A DNA stretch of 8,667 nucleotides from Deinococcales bacterium (GTDB lineage Bacteria; Deinococcota; Deinococci; Deinococcales; JAAFIG01). Of the stretch, positions 1-6,712 are shown piece by piece (position 1 is the stretch's first letter; the number at the start of each line of letters is the position of its first letter). Location of the stretch: NCBI GenBank assembly GCA_013298595.1, contig JAAFIG010000046.1, forward strand, positions 23,720-32,386, read 5' to 3'. The notes beneath the pieces were generated by a model. That model was not told the origin of the DNA and did not search any database. It saw only the letters and a list, made by a program, of their open reading frames with translations. A program made the position numbers and the translations under genes.

Positions 1-845
1 CCAGACTCGGCAATCCCCGCCAAACCACTTTTTGAAAAATGACACGACTGACACGACACACCCTTAGTAGGAAATGACGAAGCCATGTACTCCGACCACG
101 TACTCTGCACTGCCACACCATTGATTTTAAAATCATGACATGCCTGACAAACCTGACCACTCGAGATCACAGGCGCAAACAAATCCTCTTTATGCGGATT
201 AGGTTTCGCATACATCAACGCCTTGGCAACACCACTACCAAAACTTGGTTGCACCGCAAAAGCATCCCCGCCCAGATACCCACGCACTCGAGCAGGATTG
301 ACCTCCCACGCCCCAGAACCACCATGCACCGCTGAAACAGTATGACAAAAACCACACGAGACACCCTGCTGACTCGAGACACTCTCACGGTTATACAAAC
401 CCACTTCACCTGTCATCAGAGCCACAGGTGCATGACACGCCGCACACAAGCGCACAGCAGGTTCACCACGTTCAACAACAAATTGCTCCTTGACCTTTAA
501 ATACAATTCATCAGTAGCACTTTTTGCATGCAAACTCTGCGACCACGCATCATGAATACCCGTATGACACGAACCACAACCAGCGGGATCAGGAAAAGCC
601 GCATTTGGCAGTAACACATTACCAGTGTTACGCGCAGGCGAAGGCAAAAATAAATCTGAGGGTTTCACAGCACCATACTCGAGTTGACCACCAGAACCTT
701 GTTTCAAACCACCCGCGTAAAAAGCAGGCAAAGGCTTAGACTCGAGACGCACAGGAAACGCCACCCAAGCATCAGAAAGCAGCAAAAAACCAACCAGCCC
801 AAGCAAAGCAGCCAAAAAAAGAAAAACTCGAGGAGAAAAACGCAT
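1..845 (-). CDS. multiheme cytochrome c, cytochrome c554-like (3' end outside window)
   Basis: Translating the minus strand from the ATG at 845 gives 281 residues with no stop before the window edge, so the C-terminus is missing. The N-terminus (MRFSPRVFLFLAALLGLVGF...) is a signal peptide or membrane anchor of about 25-30 residues. Five CxxCH haem c-attachment motifs are visible: CGSCH at residues 90-94, CAACH at 134-138, CGFCH at 164-168, CQACH at 233-237 and CQSCH at 265-269. More may lie downstream. The first motif is followed by IHDAWSQSLH, the pattern of the cytochrome c554/c552-type family, where the later His is usually a distal haem ligand. The likely role is periplasmic electron transfer; the partner and substrate cannot be told. 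The start lies 11 nt after the upstream small ORF, with AGGA only 2 nt from the ATG, a short spacing. Six CTCGAG palindromes fall inside the coding sequence. No functional link to the toxin genes is evident. Confidence 0.9.
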   Translation of the reverse strand, partial: MRFSPRVFLFLAALLGLVGFLLLSDAWVAFPVRLESKPLPAFYAGGLKQGSGGQLEYGAVKPSDLFLPSPARNTGNVLLPNAAFPDPAGCGSCHTGIHDAWSQSLHAKSATDELYLKVKEQFVVERGEPAVRLCAACHAPVALMTGEVGLYNRESVSSQQGVSCGFCHTVSAVHGGSGAWEVNPARVRGYLGGDAFAVQPSFGSGVAKALMYAKPNPHKEDLFAPVISSGQVCQACHDFKINGVAVQSTWSEYMASSFPTKGVSCQSCHFSKSGLAGIAES

Positions 846-856
846 AATCCTAGGAA

Positions 857-1210
857 TTAGTGTACTCGAGAAAGAAGCCAAGAAGAAACTTGAGATTCAA
901 AATCCTTCCCATCCAATGTTCTTCCCTCGAGTTTAACCTCGAGACCAGCTTGGGCTTTTAATGGTTCTTTTAGGGTGACATTGAAATCAAATCCATCGTA
1001 GAAAGTGGTTGACGCAGCCATTTTCATGGTGTCAGTAACGTCTTTTCCGCCAATACTGATTTTGATGGTGCTAGGGTTGACTTTGCTACCACTGAAATTA
1101 CCTAAGCTGGCACTAAAACCATTGGTATTACTCGAGAAAGCAAAACTCGAGGAATGGAAAAGCAGCACTAAGAAAGCGCTGAGAAAGCTCGAGAGGCGCA
1201 AGCTATTCAA
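857..1210 (-). CDS. small secreted protein carrying a duplicated toxin-stalk module (chimeric, possibly a gene remnant)
   Basis: This is a 117-residue ORF with a TTG start. No ATG or GTG is available between the in-frame stop at 1229-1231 and the signal-like segment. Residues 1-25 resemble a Sec signal peptide (basic residue, then SSFLSAFLVLLFHSSSFAF). Residues 26-107 are an almost unchanged copy of residues 813-895 of the lipoprotein toxin (NTNGFSASLGNFSGSKVNP... onward). The last residues (QVSSWLLSRVH) are unrelated to the toxin. The homology is confined to a 248-bp block. The gene starts 11 nt after the second SUKH stop and ends 11 nt before the cytochrome start, so it sits in the same transcription unit. 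No good Shine-Dalgarno sequence precedes the TTG. It could be an expressed small secreted protein or the scar of a duplication. No function is recognised. Confidence 0.5.
   Translation of the reverse strand: MNSLRLSSFLSAFLVLLFHSSSFAFSSNTNGFSASLGNFSGSKVNPSTIKISIGGKDVTDTMKMAASTTFYDGFDFNVTLKEPLKAQAGLEVKLEGRTLDGKDFESQVSSWLLSRVH
889..1136 (-). repeat. 248-bp duplicated block, copy 1 (in the small secreted ORF)
   Basis: This block aligns without gaps to 3890-4137 at a constant offset of 3001, with about 18 mismatches by eye (about 93% identity). The left boundary here is CTTGAG (889-894), where the partner has CTCGAG. The right boundary is CTCGAG in both copies (1131-1136). Similarity stops within one base outside these hexamers. 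Six of the mismatches cluster in seven bases, 1067-1073, exactly where the other copy holds an extra CTCGAG. Confidence 0.93.
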
Positions 1211-1221
1211 AACGGAATCAT

Positions 1222-1824
1222 CTAGCCTTTATAGCGCATATCAGGACTGGAAATACGGCGAAGACCATTTTCATCATAGAAAGTCTCAATTCGCTTGAAT
1301 TCTTCTGTCATAAATTCGGGAATACTGCTCCAAGAACGACCGTAAACCAGTTTCTTACGTTCAATACATTCATGCACAGTATTAGTAAAAGTATCATAGA
1401 AAATAGGGTATTGGTCATTTCCGTGTAATTCGAGTAAACCAAAAAAATAGTGTTGAGGTAAAGCACCTTGTGGGCGTTCACCAGAATTGAGGACATGAAG
1501 TGAAACTTGAGTTGTCCATGATTTTTGTGGGATACGATGACGGCGGTTCAAGCCTTGAATATCAAATGTATAATCGAAGAAATACCCACCCCCACAGAAT
1601 TTGTATAAATCAATTAAATCTTTGGAAAACTGCAATCCATAATGGTCTTGAATCTCTTGTATTTCATCATCATGAAAAGGTGTAAGTAATTTATGGACAT
1701 GTTGAAGTTCTCGAGTATAGTGTTTGATTCCAACGCTCGTGTCTTCAAAAACCTCCGTACCTAAGCGTTCCCACGGTTGAAAGCATTGAGTATAAAAATT
1801 TTCATAAGAGTAAGATTTTGACAT
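1222..1824 (-). CDS. SUKH (SMI1/KNR4) family immunity protein, second copy
   Basis: A 200-residue cytoplasmic protein without signal peptide. It shows the SUKH/SMI1-KNR4 pattern: an N-terminal helical part with EIQEIQDHYGLQFSKDL (54-70) and LYKFCGGG (73-80), then a mixed beta region and a C-terminal SSIPEFMTEEF (166-176). SUKH proteins are known to neutralise nuclease toxins of polymorphic toxin systems by direct binding. By position, this one should protect against the nuclease tip of the upstream lipoprotein or a relative of it. It aligns gap-free to the first copy (about 174 of 200 residues identical). Differences gather at 81-96 and 188-193. I chose the ATG at 1824 rather than the GTG at 1833 because the first copy begins at the same point and AAGGTG lies 6 nt before it. 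The gene begins 44 nt after the first copy's stop. It contains one CTCGAG site, which the first copy lacks. Confidence 0.83.
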   Translation of the reverse strand: MSKSYSYENFYTQCFQPWERLGTEVFEDTSVGIKHYTRELQHVHKLLTPFHDDEIQEIQDHYGLQFSKDLIDLYKFCGGGYFFDYTFDIQGLNRRHRIPQKSWTTQVSLHVLNSGERPQGALPQHYFFGLLELHGNDQYPIFYDTFTNTVHECIERKKLVYGRSWSSIPEFMTEEFKRIETFYDENGLRRISSPDMRYKG

Positions 1825-1830
1825 ACTAAA

Positions 1831-1836
1831 CACCTT
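1831..1836 (-). promoter_or_regulatory. ribosome binding site fixing the start of the second SUKH gene
   Basis: The minus strand reads AAGGTG here, 6 nt before the ATG at 1824. The GTG inside this box is the alternative in-frame start at 1833. Having the box serve as a Shine-Dalgarno and matching the paralogue's N-terminus both favour the ATG. Confidence 0.65.
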
Positions 1837-1868
1837 ATCAAATATATAATTGCAAAATTAGGAATTAT

Positions 1869-2471
1869 TTAGCCCTTATAACGCATATCTGGGTCTTCCG
1901 AAAGACAGATACCGTTTTCATCATAGAAAGTCTCAATTCGCTTGAATTCTTCAGTCATAAATTCGGGAATACTGCTCCAAGAACGACCGTAAACCAGTTT
2001 CTTACGTTCAATACATTCATGCACAGTATTAGTAAAAGTATCATAGAAAATAGGGTATTGGTCATTTCCGTACAATTCGAGTAAACCAAAAAAATAGTGT
2101 TGAGGTAAAGCACCTTGTGGACGTTCACCAGAATTGAGGACATGAAGTGAAACTTTTGTTGTCCATGATTTTTGTGGGATTCTGTTGCGACGATTTAAAC
2201 CATGAATATGAAATACAAAGTTAAAAAAACCTCCTCCTCCACAGAATTTGTACAAATCCACCAAATCCTTGGAGAACTGCAAACCATAATGGTCTTGAAT
2301 CTCTTGAATTTCATCATCAAAGAATGGAGTAAGCAGTTTATGTAGATGCTGAAACTCCCTTGTAGGATGATTAATTCCAACACTCGTGTCTTCAAAAACC
2401 TCCGTACCTAAGCGTTCCCACGGTTGGAAGCATTCTTTACGGAAATTTTCATAAGAGTAAATTTCTGACAT
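1869..2471 (-). CDS. SUKH (SMI1/KNR4) family immunity protein, first copy
   Basis: A 200-residue cytoplasmic protein with the SUKH pattern: EIQEIQDHYGLQFSKDL at 54-70, LYKFCGGG at 73-80, YFFGLLELYGNDQYPIFYD at 126-144 and SSIPEFMTEEF at 166-176. It is the gene directly after the toxin: the toxin stop (2475-2477) is 3 nt from this ATG. The Shine-Dalgarno AGGAAA (2479-2484) lies inside the end of the toxin gene, so the two are very likely translated from one message and coupled. Established knowledge: SUKH genes next to C-terminal nuclease toxins act as immunity proteins. Inference: this copy is the cognate immunity protein because it is adjacent. No CTCGAG lies in the gene, unlike most of the window. 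The family call is strong; the cognate pairing is by context only. Confidence 0.86.
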   Translation of the reverse strand: MSEIYSYENFRKECFQPWERLGTEVFEDTSVGINHPTREFQHLHKLLTPFFDDEIQEIQDHYGLQFSKDLVDLYKFCGGGGFFNFVFHIHGLNRRNRIPQKSWTTKVSLHVLNSGERPQGALPQHYFFGLLELYGNDQYPIFYDTFTNTVHECIERKKLVYGRSWSSIPEFMTEEFKRIETFYDENGICLSEDPDMRYKG

Positions 2472-2474
2472 AAA

Positions 2475-5400
2475 TTAGTTTCCTGTCGGTGGTGTAGCTT
2501 CACACCTTGGCACGCGTTGTTCAGTGTCCAAATATCGACTTTCACGATCTGTTAAATTACCTTGCGAACAGTTTTTATAACTACCACCATGACAAATATT
2601 AATGTGAGTATCGCGGTCTGTAAACGAAATATTATCAGGCACATCCGTAGCAGTATCATAACAAGCCGCCGAGTTAATATGATGCCCTACGTAATCACTC
2701 CAATCCCATAGTGTTTTACCTTTTTTATCTTTTTTAATATTACCGTCTGCATCTCGTTGCGCTTTTTTGCCATACAAACCAGATTGACGAATACTATCCT
2801 TGAAATCGGCGAAAGCTTTGACATACTTCTGATTTGTACAAGAAGCCGTAGACCCAAACGGAATACCTGCATACCCATAATTTTTACAACCCAATTGCTG
2901 TAATGTTTTCTCGAGACCAGTACGGGCTTCCCAGAGTTTCTTACGCTCTTCTGGTGTCCAGTTTCGTGTACCTCTGTCACCTCGACAAACTAACGAAGCT
3001 TCTTGTAACCAAGCCACATCAATACCAATTTCATACTTTGCTCGGCGTTCATCTTTATTAGGAATTGAACGCGGTGCTTTATTATTGGTACGTGTCTGCG
3101 GCACACTACGGGTCGTATCAGTTCCTTGGCATTCAGCACTATTAGAACGAACCATATCATAAGGTTTAGCAGCAGAAGCAGCCGCTGGTTTAGTGCTTGC
3201 TGCTGTCGCTAGGCATATACCAATACTTACAGGAGATTGCACAGTTACAGAAATAGGTTTAATCTGCGAAACATATTGCGCCCAACGCTGCGAAATTTGC
3301 GTTGAAACACGATCATTAGAAGGCGAAGTCCGAACAGCGTTTGAAACTCGAGCAGTTAAAGCTGCATTTGGTAAACGATAAGTACCAGAAGACCCCATAC
3401 AAACAGCGCCAGAAAGTGAAATGGCACCACAAGTTAATTGTTGTAAACGAAGTCCTTGACTCGAACCACTAATTGTAAAGTCAAGTCCACCACTGAAAAT
3501 CAAACCATTAACACTCATAGGATTATCCACTTGCAATGTAAACTCTGCAATTCCATTTTCAAAAGCTGCTGCTCGAGTTACATGAGTGCCACTGGTTAAG
3601 GATGGTGTTACTGCTTTAGAATTTATTGGCACAATACGTCCTAATTCATCTTCTGCCATAAAAAACAATGGGATTTCAAAATCTTGTAAGCTCGCTAAGT
3701 CATTCTCGAGGTAAAGAACTTTAATTTCACCTTCGGCTTCAACAAAGAATGGGAATTCACTTGGAGTTGTTTCCTCATCTTCTCCTGTTCCTTGTGCAAG
3801 CATCATATTCACATACGCATCGTCATCTGGGTCAATTGCCACAAAACGAATTGGGTAAGGCGTTATTTTAGCAACAATATCTACGCCCACTCGAGATTCA
3901 AATACTTTCCCATCCAGTGTTCTTCCCTCGAGTTTAACCTCGAGACCAGCTTGGGCTTTTAATGGTTCTTTTAGGGTTACATTGAAATCGAATCCATCAT
4001 AGAAAGTGCTGGAAGCAGCCATTTTCATGGTGTCAGTAACGTCTTTTCCGCCAACACTGATTTTGATACTCGAGGGGTTGACTTTGCTACCACTGAAATT
4101 ACCTAAGCTGGCACTAAAACCATTGGTATTACTCGAGATCAGAAGTGGATTAGTGGTAGTGGTAGCTTGGAGTTGAGCAGTAGGAGTGTTTTGTGGGGTT
4201 GCTTGGGTGGTGGCAAATGGTTTGACAGTGGGGGAACCACAAGCGTTATCTGTTTTGGGGATTGGCTTGGTTTTATAGGGTTCATTAGGTGGTGGAATAA
4301 TGGCGCACGGCAACTTTTGTGGGTTTCGGTCTGTTGGGTTAATTTTTTTCTTACTTGGGGCGGTGTAATCACCGTAACCCAATGGACTAATGACTATTTC
4401 TTGTGGGGCGCGTGAACCAGGTTTTGAACCTCGCACCTGACCATTTTCATCGCTGATCCCTTCGGATGTTGGAATACCGGGTGTTGGTACACAATCGTCT
4501 TCTGGATCTTCTGCGTCTTCATCTACTAGTTTGATGCAAGGCGGTGGCGGCGGTGGTTGTGTGGGATCAGAAATTGGTGGTGGTGCTTTAGAGCAATCAT
4601 CATCAGGGCTTGGTGGTGGTGGACCTGTTGGACCCGAAAATGATGTGGGTGGTAATGGGTTCGCTCCTCCAATCCAAGTAAAGTGATTAATTTCGTACTC
4701 GAGGAATAATTGTCCGTTTATTCTGCTGATTTTTCCGCCTGTGATGTCGTCCACCCATGTTCCTGTTTTAGTGTCAAAGTACAAAATGTTGATTGTTTCG
4801 CCAACATTCAGCACAATGCCGTCTTGTAATGGCAAGAAGAGTGTGGCTGGTTTTTTGAAAACCAAGCCTGTTGGTCCTAAATGGGCAAAGGCAAGGTAGT
4901 TACCGTTGTTGTTTAATTCTGGCAGGGTTGTACCATCACGTAAGTGCGTGAATTGAATCGGTGTATCTTTGTCCAGTGCACCTGCTGGTATTTTAATAAA
5001 TGGTCCTGTGCTGTGGTTGCTAGTGGCGTAATGAATGCCGCCACTCGAGCCGATAATAGTGGTGTTTGTGGTTTTTGGCTCTAACATCACCAGTTTGAGT
5101 GTCATGGTGCTGTTCGGATTATTGAGTACATTAGCTATTCGGTATAGTGGCTCGTGAGTGTCAGTATTTTCGTAATTTCCTGTGCTTGAATTATATTGTT
5201 GTACTTGTTTTTCGATTTTAACCACGTGTCTACCCGCTGGTACGCCGCGTAACAAAAAGTAGCCTGTGTTGCCACTGGTTGTTTCAAGTCCTGGGATGCT
5301 AATTCGTGCGCCTGCGATTGGGTTTTTGGTTTCGTAATCAAAAACGTAGCCATCTATAAAACTTTTGTAATTGTCACGCACATCTAAAGCTCGACCTACA

Positions 5401-6572
5401 GCTCCTTCGGCAATGGTTAAGGCTGGGTAGAGGGTGGCGCGTTCGCCATTGTTACTGGCTGCCATGATGCCGTATTTGCTGGGGATAAATCCTTTGGGGA
5501 TAATCACAGTGGCTTCTGTGGCTGTTACGTTTTGCACCTCGAGTTTAGTACTTTGAATAAAAAAAGCGGTGCTGGTTTCAAATCTTGTTCCTCGAATCAA
5601 AACGGTTGTATCCGTGTCGTTTTTAACAATGCTTGGTTGTAAATCTCGCATGAATAAACTGGGTTTAACAAGGTATGTTGGTTCAAGTCCAATTCGGGCA
5701 TTGCTTAACCGAACTGTGGTTATGCTTGAGTTGCTGGTGGTATCTGCATCTGGTCCAATCAGCATCAGTTCGCTGGCATTGGCGTAATAAGCTCGAGTTT
5801 CGGCTTCGGTTGTACTTTCATTAATTCCTCGTGTGACTCTGGTTATGGTGTCTTCAGTGAGTACAAAAGTCATCACAAATCGGTACGGTATTTGGATTGG
5901 GTTACTTGGGCGTTGGAAGCGCAATGTTAAGGTCACTAAACCCGTTTCACCATCACCAATACTTCTCGAGTAGCCGTTGCGAACCACAAAACCATACTCC
6001 AGTGGTGTGTCTTGGTTACGGATAATGTTGTTATTACGGGCGCTCGTGCCAATATTATTGGCTTCGTCTGAGCTGAAACCTTGAAAGTCTGCGTTTTCTG
6101 AATCTACAATTAATTCTGTACCACTGCGTTTCAGGCTCTGGACTGGGTAAATACTTTGGGCAGCTTTGACATCTGTTATTTCTGTACCACCAAAATTAAC
6201 AAGATTTTTAATGGCTGTACCAGCTAAACTGGTATTGCCTTGGTTGTAGGCAACTAAACTGAGGTTATTAATAACTGCACCACTATTGTTTTTCACTTCA
6301 AAAGTGGCACTGATATAGCGTTCGTTACTGCTATCAATATCAAAGCTACTCGAGAATTTTCTGGTAAAACTCAGAGCATTATCTGGGAAAGCAGTTCCAC
6401 TTTGATTTCTCAGTGCTGGGTTACTCAGTTTAGCGATTGCTTCGCCACCCCCATCAAGGGTTATCTCGAGGTTACCCAGTGTTTTAAAAGCTCGAGTAGC
6501 TGGTGGTGTTGGTTGCACACAAGCAATTAAAACAATTAAAAGCAATAAAATTTTATATGGCAAAGATTTCAT
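2475..6572 (-). CDS. lipoprotein polymorphic toxin with C-terminal GHH/HNH-type nuclease domain
   Basis: A 1365-residue protein. Residues 1-18 form a lipoprotein signal peptide ending in the lipobox LIAC, with lipidation at C18. About 30-300 is an unrecognised beta-rich region (RYISATFEVKNNSGAVINNL). About 303-388 resembles an IPT/TIG domain and 405-500 a carboxypeptidase-regulatory-like beta sandwich (GYVFDYETKNPIAGARISI). About 506-582 resembles ZU5 (FIKIPAGAL, GPTGLVFKKPATLFLPL). About 637-812 is a proline-, threonine- and acid-rich linker. 813-895 is the module duplicated at 889-1136. About 896-1115 is an unassigned beta-rich part. The C-terminal ~200 residues form the toxin, with RNWTPEERKKLW at 1203-1214 and a GHH nuclease core at 1294-1339. 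Eight Cys lie in 1148-1357. The start overlaps the preceding small ORF by ATGA, with AGGTGA 4 nt upstream. The lipid anchor, long stalk and nuclease tip suggest a surface or envelope effector acting on neighbouring cells. No RHS repeats, PAAR domain or other recognised delivery domain is seen, so the delivery route is unknown. Confidence 0.85.
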   Translation of the reverse strand: MKSLPYKILLLLIVLIACVQPTPPATRAFKTLGNLEITLDGGGEAIAKLSNPALRNQSGTAFPDNALSFTRKFSSSFDIDSSNERYISATFEVKNNSGAVINNLSLVAYNQGNTSLAGTAIKNLVNFGGTEITDVKAAQSIYPVQSLKRSGTELIVDSENADFQGFSSDEANNIGTSARNNNIIRNQDTPLEYGFVVRNGYSRSIGDGETGLVTLTLRFQRPSNPIQIPYRFVMTFVLTEDTITRVTRGINESTTEAETRAYYANASELMLIGPDADTTSNSSITTVRLSNARIGLEPTYLVKPSLFMRDLQPSIVKNDTDTTVLIRGTRFETSTAFFIQSTKLEVQNVTATEATVIIPKGFIPSKYGIMAASNNGERATLYPALTIAEGAVGRALDVRDNYKSFIDGYVFDYETKNPIAGARISIPGLETTSGNTGYFLLRGVPAGRHVVKIEKQVQQYNSSTGNYENTDTHEPLYRIANVLNNPNSTMTLKLVMLEPKTTNTTIIGSSGGIHYATSNHSTGPFIKIPAGALDKDTPIQFTHLRDGTTLPELNNNGNYLAFAHLGPTGLVFKKPATLFLPLQDGIVLNVGETINILYFDTKTGTWVDDITGGKISRINGQLFLEYEINHFTWIGGANPLPPTSFSGPTGPPPPSPDDDCSKAPPPISDPTQPPPPPPCIKLVDEDAEDPEDDCVPTPGIPTSEGISDENGQVRGSKPGSRAPQEIVISPLGYGDYTAPSKKKINPTDRNPQKLPCAIIPPPNEPYKTKPIPKTDNACGSPTVKPFATTQATPQNTPTAQLQATTTTNPLLISSNTNGFSASLGNFSGSKVNPSSIKISVGGKDVTDTMKMAASSTFYDGFDFNVTLKEPLKAQAGLEVKLEGRTLDGKVFESRVGVDIVAKITPYPIRFVAIDPDDDAYVNMMLAQGTGEDEETTPSEFPFFVEAEGEIKVLYLENDLASLQDFEIPLFFMAEDELGRIVPINSKAVTPSLTSGTHVTRAAAFENGIAEFTLQVDNPMSVNGLIFSGGLDFTISGSSQGLRLQQLTCGAISLSGAVCMGSSGTYRLPNAALTARVSNAVRTSPSNDRVSTQISQRWAQYVSQIKPISVTVQSPVSIGICLATAASTKPAAASAAKPYDMVRSNSAECQGTDTTRSVPQTRTNNKAPRSIPNKDERRAKYEIGIDVAWLQEASLVCRGDRGTRNWTPEERKKLWEARTGLEKTLQQLGCKNYGYAGIPFGSTASCTNQKYVKAFADFKDSIRQSGLYGKKAQRDADGNIKKDKKGKTLWDWSDYVGHHINSAACYDTATDVPDNISFTDRDTHINICHGGSYKNCSQGNLTDRESRYLDTEQRVPRCEATPPTGN
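2538..2705 (-). other. GHH/HNH-type nuclease core of the toxin (residues about 1290-1345)
   Basis: The visible signature is G1296-H1297-H1298-I-N1300, then P1312-D-N1314-I, H1323, and H1328-G-G, then N1334 and G1338. Known GHH-class toxin nucleases of the HNH/ENDO VII fold carry GHHIN..., PxNI.F and a downstream His followed by HGG, with the His residues serving in metal binding and catalysis. All of these positions are present, so the domain looks intact. The substrate (DNA or RNA) cannot be decided from sequence. Confidence 0.78.
3890..4137 (-). repeat. 248-bp duplicated block, copy 2 (inside the toxin stalk)
   Basis: Encodes toxin residues about 812-895 and matches 889-1136 gap-free. CTCGAG stands at each end (3890-3895 and 4132-4137), with three further CTCGAG sites inside (3927, 3939, 4069). 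The copy is in frame within an intact long gene, so I take it as the likely source and the small ORF as the derived copy. Confidence 0.93.
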
Positions 6573-6712
6573 TCATTCACCTGATCTTCTGGAAGGAGGT
6601 TCAGACCAATAGGTAAAGAAACACCTGTGCTGAGTTGCCATGTGGGTAGTTGCTCAAGTCTTGGCACTTGGTACACTACTCGAGTTTCTTGTTGTTGATG
6701 TACTGCGTTCAT
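6569..6712 (-). CDS. 47-residue small protein between the WD40 and toxin genes
   Basis: MNAVHQQQETRVVYQVPRLE... ending LLPEDQVNE, 47 residues plus TGA. The ATG (6712-6710) overlaps the TGA of the WD40 gene (6711-6709) as ATGA. Its own TGA (6571-6569) overlaps the toxin ATG (6572-6570) as ATGA. A strong Shine-Dalgarno, GGAAGGTGA (6717-6725), lies 4 nt before the start. These paired 4-bp overlaps are a typical sign of translational coupling and are unlikely by chance on both sides of a random frame. The protein is Gln-rich at the N-terminus and has no signal peptide or membrane segment, so it is probably cytoplasmic. I recognise no family. It could be a chaperone, adaptor or regulator for the toxin, or simply a coupling leader. 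Confidence 0.65.
   Translation of the reverse strand: MNAVHQQQETRVVYQVPRLEQLPTWQLSTGVSLPIGLNLLPEDQVNE

Noticed and set aside
1005-1298. Plus-strand 97-residue open frame across the small ORF and the end of the second SUKH gene
   Set aside because: It spans the antisense of two better-supported genes, resembles no family and crosses their junction. It is a shadow frame.
1825-1833. GTG at 1833 as the start of the second SUKH gene
   Set aside because: The GTG lies inside the AAGGTG Shine-Dalgarno. The paralogue aligns from the ATG at 1824, giving exactly 200 residues in both.
4167-4415. Plus-strand 82-residue open frame opposite the toxin's proline-rich linker
   Set aside because: It is the antisense of a Pro/Thr/Lys-rich coding stretch (Trp/Gly-rich translation), lies wholly inside an intact gene and has no Shine-Dalgarno.
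2475-6572. RHS/YD-repeat or T6SS PAAR-type carrier for the toxin
   Set aside because: No YD repeats, PAAR domain, or hemagglutinin or filament repeats are visible. The N-terminus is a lipoprotein signal with beta-sandwich domains.
6591-6600. GGAAGGAGG on the plus strand as a strong ribosome binding site
   Set aside because: No plus-strand start or plausible reading frame follows. It is the antisense of Leu-Leu-Pro codons in the small ORF.
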